A program made the position numbers and the translations under genes. 64,000 nt of DNA, taken from the NCBI GenBank assembly GCA_963664255.1, contig OY760938.1:186001-250000 (forward strand), written 5' to 3'. This DNA is from G963663775 sp963664255. Lineage in GTDB: Bacteria; Bacillota; Clostridia; Oscillospirales; Butyricicoccaceae. The notes under the pieces were generated by a model that saw only the letters and a program-made list of their open reading frames with translations, was not told the origin of the DNA and ran no database searches. Every line of letters begins with the position of its first letter. Within the stretch, counting starts at the first letter, position 1. Of the stretch, positions 44,037 through 53,021 are shown in pieces.

Positions 44037-46772
44037 TCACATCAAATTTCCAGTCCAAACTTTGTGATTTTTACGGCTGTTTTCTTCACACAGCATCAAA
44101 TAATACATCGCTGCGCGGTCATTTTCATTGACGCAAATCACTTCCGCGAAGCAATCTCTTGCTTTACGAAAATCGCCTGCAATATAGGCTGCAACGCCTT
44201 GTTCAAAGCTGCCTTGCGTGGTCAGATACAGCTTTTTTTGATAATAGGGCAACCCATCCAAGATTTCATAGATTTTGAGGGGTGTTGTTTCCGATGCAAT
44301 ATGTCCGGCAAACCGATACTGCAACCCCTTTTCTTTTCCGCGCAGCGCAGCTATCGTGTCCTGCGTCATAATGTGCTGCAGTCCCATTTCCTCCATACGA
44401 TTGCTGAGCTGATAGCTGCGGGTAATCTCATTGGAAACCGCAATCATCGTATTTCTCGTTTCATTCCCTGCCACGCCAATCAAGGTGTTGCCTGTGCTGA
44501 CCACCTCTTTGATGCCGCTGTTTTGCCCCTGCGCTTCAAAAAATTCCCGGAATTGAATGGAGGCTGTCACCGCGCCCTCTGGCGAAGCTGGGAACAAACA
44601 CAGCATACCCACCCCATCAAACTGGTCAATGACGCCATCATTTTTGCGAATGATTTCAAACAGCTTGTCAAAGCTGTCATTCAGCATATCGAAATACGCC
44701 GTTTCCGAAACCGCATTTTCCGCAGTGTGTCCCATGCGAAATCCCACATACAGAATGCTCATAACCGACATATTTTGGTCGCGCAGCGCAATTTCTGTAA
44801 TTTTTGTTTTGCCCAGCATATGGAACAGTTCTCGTGGAACGAATTTGATATATGCACGATTCAAAACCACTAAATTTGAAATATATTGATTGAGCTTATC
44901 GGTCATCATGTTAAATGCTGAACCAATGTCCCCCAGTTCATCCTTCGCAAGCAACTGCACCCGCTCGGCCCATTTGCCTTCTGCAATGCGGTCGGCAGTT
45001 TGTTTGAGTTCGCCCAATGGACGCAAGCATCGATGCAGCACCAACAGGAACGCACAGAATAAGATGAGTGATGCAACACCAACACAGCTGCCAATCACCG
45101 CAAGATTTCGATAAAAGACGGCATGAACATATTGGATACGGTCTACACTGATTTCGAGCACACCGACCTTTTCTCCTAATGTCATCGGCATCAACAACCG
45201 CCACTGGTCCTCATTCTGCCGATTCAGTGTGCAGATAGGCTGTCCATCCTCTGTGCTTGGCGGACTTGCCAGCACCGTTTGATACAGTGTTTGCTCGTTT
45301 GCATCGGCAAAAGCATCCAGCGATTGAAATCTCTGCGAAATATCTGCACTCAGACCCACAAACAGACGTTGGTTATATGTCGTATACAAGCGAACGCCAT
45401 CTGCTCTGCCGCCGGAATGCACCGCTTCGTTTGTGGCATCGGCAAAGGTTTGTGCAAGTACAGCATAGGAATCTGTCCCATAATCACGTAGCAAATCCAC
45501 CTGCCCAAGCGGCAGACGATTGAGCTGTTCTATGAGAATCTCAGCTTCCAGCTGCATAGACTTTTCCAATTCCTCATAAACCGGTACCATGCTGAATGCA
45601 GCCAGTCCAATGGTCAAACCGATGGCTGTGCATACACAAATCGGCCAAAATAATAGGGTCATGCGATGCGCCAGTAAGACTCTGCCTTGCAGTCTGCAAA
45701 TAAATGCATAAAGCAGCAGCAGGATAACTGCCAGTCCTGCGGTACAAATCGCCCACCTTATCAAAAGCCTTGGAAACAGGTTACCTTGCAGACGAGAAAT
45801 GATATGCTGTTCGTTTCCAAAATCCACCCATTCTGAAGCTCCATTGGATTGAACAACTGCATGATATACGCCATTCAAGTCCATCTTCACCTGTTTTGCC
45901 GCGTTAAAATCCAGTTTTTCTGCTTCATTGATGCGACTATTGATGGTGAACAGCTTTTCTGCCGTGCCGCTTTCCAAATCTGCGCAATATAAGGTTTGAC
46001 TTAACTGTTCAACAAAGCAAATTGCGCCATTTTGATTCAAAAAGAAATCGCTTGCAATGCCTTTTCCGCCAATCATCTGTGTCACATCTTCGCTTTTGCC
46101 TTCGGTCACACGATACACCTTTCCATCGGCCGTGCTATACAATGCACGCCCTTCCGGTGTACAGATAAAATCCAGCATCCATCCCTGCGTATCCTCTTGA
46201 TTTTGTGGCTGTACCGTTTGGAAAGTTGTTAATTTTTGTGATGCACCATTGGTAATGGCATTGACAGCATAAAATTCGACTTGGCTGCCCTTTTGATAGC
46301 CTGCGTAAATCATTTGACCGCATACAAACAGTTTTTTCAGGTGACTTTCCTCAGATGCACCTTGCTGCTCCAAATTAATCGCCAAACGAATCGGCCGCAA
46401 ATTCGCATCATACATCCGAACTGCCTCGGCTGTCACCATACGCTTGGCTTCATTTGTTCCGGTTGTGACGACTGTGCTGTTTTCCGTCAGCAAATACACA
46501 TTGTTTTTTTCATCCAGTGCAATCGCCTTATAGGTAATTTGCTCTTCCCCGCTTTGTGCCTGCAGCACCGTATCGCTCTGCAAGGTACCGCTTTGGTCAA
46601 ACTGTAGCAGATGCGTACCCTGTTTTTGTTGTGTCAGCAGATACAGATTCCCCTGCACACTGTAGCAATAGTCAATCGGCGCATTGACCTGAATTTGATT
46701 CATCCGATAGCCCATAAACAGCCCTAAAACGGAGCTTAGAATCAAAATAATTACTATTTTTGCTTTTTTCAT
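44037..46772 (-). CDS. Membrane sensor with HAMP and degenerate cyclase domain
   Basis: 911 aa. N-terminal membrane anchor (VIILILSSVLGLFMGY), a beta-propeller-like sensor (residues 35-330), two helices at about 337-395, an extracytoplasmic domain (400-550), a helix at 557-580, HAMP (582-635) and a class III cyclase homology domain (about 665-835). The metal-binding Asp positions look lost: the usual FxDIRGFT reads LYVGFRMGHT and F-GD reads QFDGVGM, while TGNTLIGVAGNETRNTMIA is kept. A short TPR-like tail ends the protein. It is likely a non-catalytic signalling scaffold tied to the injection system. Confidence 0.75.
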   Translation of the reverse strand: MKKAKIVIILILSSVLGLFMGYRMNQIQVNAPIDYCYSVQGNLYLLTQQKQGTHLLQFDQSGTLQSDTVLQAQSGEEQITYKAIALDEKNNVYLLTENSTVVTTGTNEAKRMVTAEAVRMYDANLRPIRLAINLEQQGASEESHLKKLFVCGQMIYAGYQKGSQVEFYAVNAITNGASQKLTTFQTVQPQNQEDTQGWMLDFICTPEGRALYSTADGKVYRVTEGKSEDVTQMIGGKGIASDFFLNQNGAICFVEQLSQTLYCADLESGTAEKLFTINSRINEAEKLDFNAAKQVKMDLNGVYHAVVQSNGASEWVDFGNEQHIISRLQGNLFPRLLIRWAICTAGLAVILLLLYAFICRLQGRVLLAHRMTLLFWPICVCTAIGLTIGLAAFSMVPVYEELEKSMQLEAEILIEQLNRLPLGQVDLLRDYGTDSYAVLAQTFADATNEAVHSGGRADGVRLYTTYNQRLFVGLSADISQRFQSLDAFADANEQTLYQTVLASPPSTEDGQPICTLNRQNEDQWRLLMPMTLGEKVGVLEISVDRIQYVHAVFYRNLAVIGSCVGVASLILFCAFLLVLHRCLRPLGELKQTADRIAEGKWAERVQLLAKDELGDIGSAFNMMTDKLNQYISNLVVLNRAYIKFVPRELFHMLGKTKITEIALRDQNMSVMSILYVGFRMGHTAENAVSETAYFDMLNDSFDKLFEIIRKNDGVIDQFDGVGMLCLFPASPEGAVTASIQFREFFEAQGQNSGIKEVVSTGNTLIGVAGNETRNTMIAVSNEITRSYQLSNRMEEMGLQHIMTQDTIAALRGKEKGLQYRFAGHIASETTPLKIYEILDGLPYYQKKLYLTTQGSFEQGVAAYIAGDFRKARDCFAEVICVNENDRAAMYYLMLCEENSRKNHKVWTGNLM

Positions 46773-46820
46773 AGCATTTCTCCTGTCTGCCGTTCCGGAC
46801 TCATTTTTGTTCTGCCAGCG

Positions 46821-47945
46821 TTACTCCACCACAATATTTTCCGGATTTGGAAGCTTTAAAATCGTTCCTGCTTGTAATTTCGCATCCTGTGGGAGGCTGT
46901 TATAGGCGGCAACCGCTTCGCGATATGCCGCATTTCCGTAATATGCCTCACATATCGCATCCAAGGTTTCGCCTGAACGCACAACATGGTCTTCAAATGC
47001 AATCTGCTCGCCCGTCAGTTGTGTAGACGCCTGTGTTTCTTCCGCATCTGTCTGCTGCTGCACAGAAGGTGCGAGTGTGCTGGCTGCACTTTCATCTGCC
47101 ACATAGGTTTCATTGCCAATCCGCATCACTTTTTCATGCAGTGCCTTTGTATCCGATGCTGCAAACAAGTGAATGCTCAAATAGAGCAAGACGCCAACCG
47201 TTACCCCGACACTGGCTATACCCATCGCCTTTTGGATTTGCTTTTCATATCGGCGATACAAATCCGCCATCCAATTATGATGCTCTGAAGCACTGCAGGT
47301 TTCTTCTGCACTTTCCAACTCTTTCACCAGTTCAGGAATCGATTGATACAAATGCTTCTCACATTTTTCTACAATGATGCGCAGCCTTTGATTGGTGCGA
47401 CTTTCCAGCTCCTGCTCGAGCAACAGCGCAATAATTCTGGCGATTCTCTCATACAGCAGACGGCTGTCGACTTCTTCCAACACAAGCTTAGACTCTAGCA
47501 AAAACTGCAGCTGCACCTTGCCCCGCTGGTCAATATGAATATTTTCCGGTGTTGCCGCTCCTATTACCAACGGCAAGGGCAAACAGCACGCTTCATGCAG
47601 CTTTAATAAAATTTCATACAGCAAGGCAAAGCGTTTGCCAATCGAAACTTCGTCCGGATTTCCTTGAAAGCCCATACGCAAATTGAAGGCTTTACTGTTG
47701 GGAAATACCAAGAAAAACCGCCCTGCTTCTGAAAAAAAAGACAAAAACTCTGGATATTTTTTCTCAGAAAAGCATTGCAGACACTGCTCAAACAGCGAAA
47801 GGGTCTGCGGCCCCACTTCAATGGCATTGATGACATATTGTGTCCCTTCCCGTTTTGGCAAAGCGACAATCTGCACCTGAACAGCCATCTCATCCCGCAA
47901 CGTGCCGATTCGTTGATAGCCTAAAAGCGTGGTAGGATACTCCAT
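46821..47945 (-). CDS. Kinase-like (pseudokinase) - TM - LysM protein of the CIS cluster
   Basis: 374 aa. Residues 1-225 follow a protein-kinase layout (FALLYEILLKLHEACCLPLP, then ATPENIHIDQRGKVQLQFLL where HRDLKPxNI...DFG would be), but the catalytic Asp and the DFG Asp are absent. A membrane helix at about 250-272 (MGIASVGVTVGVLLYLSIHL) is followed by a linker and a C-terminal LysM domain (VVRSGETLDAICEAYYGN ... ILKLPNPENI). LysM would bind peptidoglycan outside while the pseudokinase faces the cytoplasm. The kinase relationship is my reading of motif order and needs a profile search. Confidence 0.6.
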   Translation of the reverse strand: MEYPTTLLGYQRIGTLRDEMAVQVQIVALPKREGTQYVINAIEVGPQTLSLFEQCLQCFSEKKYPEFLSFFSEAGRFFLVFPNSKAFNLRMGFQGNPDEVSIGKRFALLYEILLKLHEACCLPLPLVIGAATPENIHIDQRGKVQLQFLLESKLVLEEVDSRLLYERIARIIALLLEQELESRTNQRLRIIVEKCEKHLYQSIPELVKELESAEETCSASEHHNWMADLYRRYEKQIQKAMGIASVGVTVGVLLYLSIHLFAASDTKALHEKVMRIGNETYVADESAASTLAPSVQQQTDAEETQASTQLTGEQIAFEDHVVRSGETLDAICEAYYGNAAYREAVAAYNSLPQDAKLQAGTILKLPNPENIVVE

Positions 47946-47968
47946 TTTTTTGCACCACCTTTTGTTAT

Positions 47969-49753
47969 TTATGCATTTTCAGCTTCTGGTGCTTGCTGTG
48001 TCCGTACGACAATGTATGCCGAAGCCTGCTTGTCTTCATATTTTGCACTGCGGGCAACCACCTCATAGACACCCTCACGCGATGGCGCGGTATAGAGCCC
48101 ATTTCTGTCAATGGTACCACCTGCGCGGTCATGGATGCTCCATAAAATCTCTTGACTAATCGTGCCGGTCACTTCCGCTGTCAATCGCAGTTGTGCAAGC
48201 GGCTCAATCGACGCGGTGTTGGGCGTCACCACCACTGCAATGCCGTCATCTGGAATTTCTGTGCTCTGCTGCGACTCACTCGCGGGTTTGAACGCCCACC
48301 AACGCACCGACAGCGTTTGCAAATCGGTTTTTTCCAGCAGATGCACCCCAAGCTGCAACGTACCTTTGTGTGGTTTGACCATTGCGCCAACCTCTGCCCG
48401 CGGCAAGGTATGCGGAAATTCCTCTGCGCGGAAAATGCTGGTGTTGCCAAACAGCAGCAGCGGGTCGTCATTTGTCATCTGGGTTTCTGTGTTCTCCAAT
48501 GCAGCAATTACGGCAACATTTCCATAACCCAATCCATGCACAAATTCATAGGAAAAGTAATTTCTTCCTGCTTTTGGCGAAAATCCCAGGTTTATTTTTT
48601 CCACGCCGGTAATGACGTTTGCCATCGGGTTTGGGTCTGTGCCTGTGCTGGACGGCAGCTGTGCCGCTGTCGTTTCCAATGTGCCGATTGCGGCGCTGTT
48701 TTTCGGCGCAATGCCTTGTAAAACGTGCAGCAGTTGTGTATTTAACAGATACTGCCCAAACGGATTTTTCTCCATCTTTTCGATAAAATAAGTAGATGGA
48801 CCTACCATCACATGAAATTTTGCCAAGTATATATGCCGATTTTCTGTCTTAAGAACCTCTTCAAAGCGGCGATTATAGTAGCTTTCGGTAACAACCTGCG
48901 CAATATCACGTGTTACAACCTGCACATCCATGGTCTGCGCCACGGACTGGATGTCCTTTTCCCCACCAAAGCGCACTTGCAAATCGTAAATCTGCAATTC
49001 CGCACAAATATCCGTTGCAGCGGTGCACTGCAGCACATATTCTGTACGAATTTGCTGCATAGTCTTGACTTCTGTTTCGTCATACTGCACCAGCAGTGCG
49101 CCACCGTCTGCATCCTGAAATAATTGACCGCCCAAGCGAAATTCATAATGTACTGGCGTTGCCAAATCCCGTTTTTCGAACAAAACGCTGACCTGTATCG
49201 GCGCACTTGGTGTCGTATATCGAACGGTTTCTACGGTGATTTGTATGCCATTCTTCTGATAGATAGCCGCTGTTTGGTGCAGTAAACCTGCAAGCCCCAA
49301 ATCATATGGCTTTGGGGTATCTCGTGTCAAAAACAACTCATAATCCTCATGGATACAGTTATATTCTTGATTGAGTCCGTTTCCAGTTGCCGAACCCGCC
49401 ACAGAAAAAGTACCCTCGCGTAATTCCTCGCGATAGCGCAAGCACAAATACAGCTCTCCGCCATTCTGCTCATCGAACCCTTCGACAACGCCAAGGCGCT
49501 TAACACAAGGCTCTGCAACCACGATTTCACGCCCTAAATAGTCGATTGCCATGCCTGTTTCCAAAGAAAATGTTTGATTATCGAGCAATAATACATTCAA
49601 ACCGGAAACAATGCCTGCACCATGCAGCAGCCGATTTCCGATACGGCGTCTGTTGTTCATATACGCCTGCTCGTTTTCAAAATCACGCACCGACATCAGT
49701 TTTCCAAAGAAATAATGATTGCGGTCCGCTGTATAGTATTGCTTTTCACTCAT
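47969..49753 (-). CDS. CIS baseplate/fibre-associated protein with C-terminal Ig-like domain
   Basis: 594 aa from ATG 49753 (MSEKQYYTADRNHYFFGKLM) with GGAGC upstream. The N-terminal block RDFENEQAYMNNRRRIGNRL followed by HGAGIVSGLNV and AIDYLGREIVV recurs in eCIS loci in proteins encoded beside tail protein I. Residues about 505-590 form a bacterial Ig-like domain (VVVTPNTASIEPLAQLRLTA, DRNGLYTAPSREGVYEVVA). It probably decorates the baseplate or acts as a receptor-binding part. No close experimentally studied relative is known to me. Confidence 0.6.
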   Translation of the reverse strand: MSEKQYYTADRNHYFFGKLMSVRDFENEQAYMNNRRRIGNRLLHGAGIVSGLNVLLLDNQTFSLETGMAIDYLGREIVVAEPCVKRLGVVEGFDEQNGGELYLCLRYREELREGTFSVAGSATGNGLNQEYNCIHEDYELFLTRDTPKPYDLGLAGLLHQTAAIYQKNGIQITVETVRYTTPSAPIQVSVLFEKRDLATPVHYEFRLGGQLFQDADGGALLVQYDETEVKTMQQIRTEYVLQCTAATDICAELQIYDLQVRFGGEKDIQSVAQTMDVQVVTRDIAQVVTESYYNRRFEEVLKTENRHIYLAKFHVMVGPSTYFIEKMEKNPFGQYLLNTQLLHVLQGIAPKNSAAIGTLETTAAQLPSSTGTDPNPMANVITGVEKINLGFSPKAGRNYFSYEFVHGLGYGNVAVIAALENTETQMTNDDPLLLFGNTSIFRAEEFPHTLPRAEVGAMVKPHKGTLQLGVHLLEKTDLQTLSVRWWAFKPASESQQSTEIPDDGIAVVVTPNTASIEPLAQLRLTAEVTGTISQEILWSIHDRAGGTIDRNGLYTAPSREGVYEVVARSAKYEDKQASAYIVVRTQQAPEAENA

Positions 49754-49797
49754 AGCTATGCTCCATTTCTGCATCATTTTACATATGGTATACGCGT

Positions 49798-50898
49798 CTA
49801 AGATAAATAAAGGAGCGGTGCATTTTCATTACCTACCTGTAGCTGCTCCTGATACGGCAATCGTGTATTGATACCCAAATAGCAGTGACAATCCAGATAC
49901 ATTGCTTTTGGAAGTACAACAAGGTTGCAAATCGAATCAATCGGCTGACATCGACCAATCAGCCGTTGTAATTCCATATAGGTGTCGCTGTCCGGCACGC
50001 TTTCACTGGATACCAACACCGTAAATGTATATCCGGTGTCCCCATAAAGCGTTCGGATAAGCGCTTGCTTCTCTGCTGCCGTTTCTTTTTGCAGGGCATC
50101 AAACTGCTCTATCAAATACGGAGATTCTTCAATATACTGCAATACCATCTGCCGAATCGAATCACAAGTGCCTTTTGTACGGTAGATTTCCGACGCATTT
50201 TGCAGTAATTTCCGCAGTTTTTCCTCACTCCACTGTGCACTATCTTGAATGGAAAACCATTTTGTCAGCCATTCCAAAAATTCCGGCGGTGCTGTGGTGA
50301 CATCAAATAAACGGGGCGTCTGCTCCAATTTTTCCTCAAAATCCACATAAATGGATTGAAAAATCATAAGATACCTTGACAAAAAGGAGTTCTTGCCCTG
50401 TTTGCGATATATTTGCGGCAAATAATCGACAAACGCGATGCGCGGAAATTCCAATTTGATGGAGTCGATGGTGATGGGGGTCTCTGTGTGTGTCACAATA
50501 TGTATCCCAAACCACAGATATTGACCGCTCAGCGCAAACAGCGGCACATCCAGCGTGTTGACCAATTTTTTTCCGTATTTTTCAAACATCTGCTGCTTCT
50601 GCGCTTTGTCTGTCGCTGCATCTCTCAAATGGCTGTCGATGGTTTTCCATTCTTCTTCAGTGGCATCAACCGCCATAATATAGACCTCTAAAATTGCATT
50701 TTGGGGAATTTCCGCAACAATTCGCAGCCTGTGCCAACACGTTTCGGTCTGCATGGAATCGAGTGCTTCTGAAAAAAACCATGCCTGCTCAGCAGCGGAA
50801 CAAAGATGATCCTGCACAAACGTAAAGTTTTCCAACAGTCCGCCGTCTTCCCAATCCTGCCTACGATTGAATACAAAGCTTTTGGTTCCCGAGGCCAT
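49798..50898 (-). CDS. Tail protein I-like baseplate protein
   Basis: 366 aa. The central segment VDYLPQIYRKQGKNSFLSRY, FEEKLEQTPRLFDVTTAPPE, FLEWLTKWFSIQ and ASEIYRTKGTCDSIRQMVL is the phage tail protein domain (gpI / TIGR02242 type) found once in every eCIS cluster, linking baseplate wedges to fibres. The N-terminal 150 residues look like a carbohydrate-binding-like beta domain. It starts 17 bases after the baseplate gene ends. Confidence 0.85.
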   Translation of the reverse strand: MASGTKSFVFNRRQDWEDGGLLENFTFVQDHLCSAAEQAWFFSEALDSMQTETCWHRLRIVAEIPQNAILEVYIMAVDATEEEWKTIDSHLRDAATDKAQKQQMFEKYGKKLVNTLDVPLFALSGQYLWFGIHIVTHTETPITIDSIKLEFPRIAFVDYLPQIYRKQGKNSFLSRYLMIFQSIYVDFEEKLEQTPRLFDVTTAPPEFLEWLTKWFSIQDSAQWSEEKLRKLLQNASEIYRTKGTCDSIRQMVLQYIEESPYLIEQFDALQKETAAEKQALIRTLYGDTGYTFTVLVSSESVPDSDTYMELQRLIGRCQPIDSICNLVVLPKAMYLDCHCYLGINTRLPYQEQLQVGNENAPLLYLS

Positions 50899-50915
50899 TG
50901 TGCTTCCGCCCCTTT

Positions 50916-53000
50916 CTAAAAGATTTCACTGCGCACATAATCAAATTCCATTTTTTCAATGTAATACACACCATTTTGCGGAACAAACACATCGTCCTTG
51001 ATGCCGCGCGGCTGCACGTCACCGCTCGTGATAAGCTGCAAACTTTCCACATAGCTGACCGTTTCCAACGTATCGAGCAAACCAAACAATTCCCCATAAT
51101 ACAACGGTGTTCCCATTTCTGCACTGATGCGATTGACAAAGTTCAAAATCGTGTGTTCAATTTGTGCCGTATGCTGCTTGCCGCGAAAATTCACAACAAT
51201 CTTACCCGTGATGGTCAAGCCGATATAGGTTGGCCAACACACCATCAGGTTGGTATTGACCAAACGTTTGCTATCAATAAACTGATGAATGTTGTCCATA
51301 TAGCTTTTCAGCGGTCGATTGGCGGCGCATCCTTCGCCGCATACCGCAATGGTAATTGCGCCTGCCTGCGGATACAGATGATTTTCTCGGGTTGCATACC
51401 CTGGCAGCGATTTCACGTTGCGAATCAATAGTCCAGGCGTTTGTCGCACAATCCGCTCATAATCGATTGCCGTAACCGCGCGCTTTTGGTTGGTAAACAA
51501 TGCGGCACAGCGATTCTTCCGCACAGAAAAGGGTTCCTCCAAGCAACCACCGCGGGCTTCTAAAAATTGTTCCACCGAAACACCGCCAAGCACTTCTGCA
51601 CGATGAATCCTGCCTTTTTGAATATTGCCGCCACTGCCTTCTGTCAAAGCCAAGTCCAGCAGGCGAATATTGCCTTGCCCTTTGGGTGGTGCCATGCCAA
51701 ATTCATGATTTCCAAAGCGGATTTCGCGTGCTGCGCAATCTAAAATATACGATTGGCTATATTTATCACAACCATAAAAATCCTCGGTCTTGTTCCAAAT
51801 CCGAAATCCAACCTCTGCATTTTTTCGTTCACCAACCATCAATGCAACGGCATCATACAAAATATTCGGGAACTTCATATCAATTTGCTGTTCGGATATT
51901 TTGGTACCGTCTGCCAGAATATGCATTGCCGCACCACGTGCATCGCAGGACACCACCAGTATTGCCAAATCGGTAGCGACACCGCTTGGTGTAAACGGCA
52001 GCTGCACGCGTGTTTTTCCTTGTGCCACCATTGTCTGCACCGCAGCTTCGCATGGATGCCACGCACCATTTCTGTAGTGATACACCAGATTCTGTCCATA
52101 TAACGCCACTTCGCTATGCAGTTCTATTGCGTCATTCTGCACCTGCGCCACTGTGAAAACTTCACTTCTGCATAAGGTGTCGCGCTGTTCGACCTCCAAC
52201 ACATTGCTGCGCACAGACCAAATGCACGGCGGCAAATCATATTCTGCCTGCTGCAGGGTGACACGAATTTTATGAATCTCCACTGCTTCCGATGGCTCTG
52301 CCAAAAGCGTGATTGCGCCCGAAAATAAAAACGCATGGGTGTCATCCTGCAGCACCTGTATGGGTTTCCACCCATCCGCCGCCGCATATTCCCATCGGAT
52401 CTGCGCCATTGGCACGAATGGCTGCCCCGCCGGAATGGGATTTCTTTGAAATGAAGGTTCTAAATACGACATCAGATATACCGTATATGGGATACCGCAT
52501 GGGAACGGATTGTCAAATTCCATTTCAAACCAATCCTCTGCTTGCGGCGCATCTCCAAACAAAGAAAAGATATGATGCTCGCTCAGTTGCTGTGTCCCAA
52601 TCTGCATTCCGTCCCAACGATACAGTGTGCAGATTTTGCTGTGGCTTATCCAATGCGGCGATCGATTTTCAAACACCAGATTCCCCGCACGCCACTTGGT
52701 TTCAGACGGAATCAAAATCTGCTCTGCTGAGGTAGAAACCTCCAGCATAGTACGCGCGGGACGGTTATGCTGTGCCGCAATTCCCAGCAAGTCCAGAAAC
52801 TTTTTTTGACTGTCTTCACTGATTTCATTCAGATAATTGCGCTGTACAGCTGTTAACCACGCAAACAGCTCTATCACCGTAATACCAGGGTCGTATTCCT
52901 GCAAATTGGTCCATTCGTCTGACAGCAATTCTATTTTTTTGCGTGCTGCATCCATGATTTCCTGATAGGACTCATCATTTAACTGCTCCAGTTCTATCAC
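50916..53000 (-). CDS. Baseplate J-like assembly protein (smaller, TIGR02243 type)
   Basis: 694 aa from the GTG at 53000. The N-terminus (WTNLQEYDPGITVIELFAWL, YLNEISEDSQKKFLDLLGI) and C-terminal gp47/gpJ part (RAEVLGGVSVEQFLEARGG, AVTAIDYERIVRQTPGLLIR, FVNRISAEMGTPLYYGEL) match the putative baseplate assembly proteins of eCIS. It forms part of the wedge ring around the spike. Confidence 0.85.
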   Translation of the reverse strand: MIELEQLNDESYQEIMDAARKKIELLSDEWTNLQEYDPGITVIELFAWLTAVQRNYLNEISEDSQKKFLDLLGIAAQHNRPARTMLEVSTSAEQILIPSETKWRAGNLVFENRSPHWISHSKICTLYRWDGMQIGTQQLSEHHIFSLFGDAPQAEDWFEMEFDNPFPCGIPYTVYLMSYLEPSFQRNPIPAGQPFVPMAQIRWEYAAADGWKPIQVLQDDTHAFLFSGAITLLAEPSEAVEIHKIRVTLQQAEYDLPPCIWSVRSNVLEVEQRDTLCRSEVFTVAQVQNDAIELHSEVALYGQNLVYHYRNGAWHPCEAAVQTMVAQGKTRVQLPFTPSGVATDLAILVVSCDARGAAMHILADGTKISEQQIDMKFPNILYDAVALMVGERKNAEVGFRIWNKTEDFYGCDKYSQSYILDCAAREIRFGNHEFGMAPPKGQGNIRLLDLALTEGSGGNIQKGRIHRAEVLGGVSVEQFLEARGGCLEEPFSVRKNRCAALFTNQKRAVTAIDYERIVRQTPGLLIRNVKSLPGYATRENHLYPQAGAITIAVCGEGCAANRPLKSYMDNIHQFIDSKRLVNTNLMVCWPTYIGLTITGKIVVNFRGKQHTAQIEHTILNFVNRISAEMGTPLYYGELFGLLDTLETVSYVESLQLITSGDVQPRGIKDDVFVPQNGVYYIEKMEFDYVRSEIF

Positions 53001-53021
53001 AGCTATTCACCGCCCCTCTTT

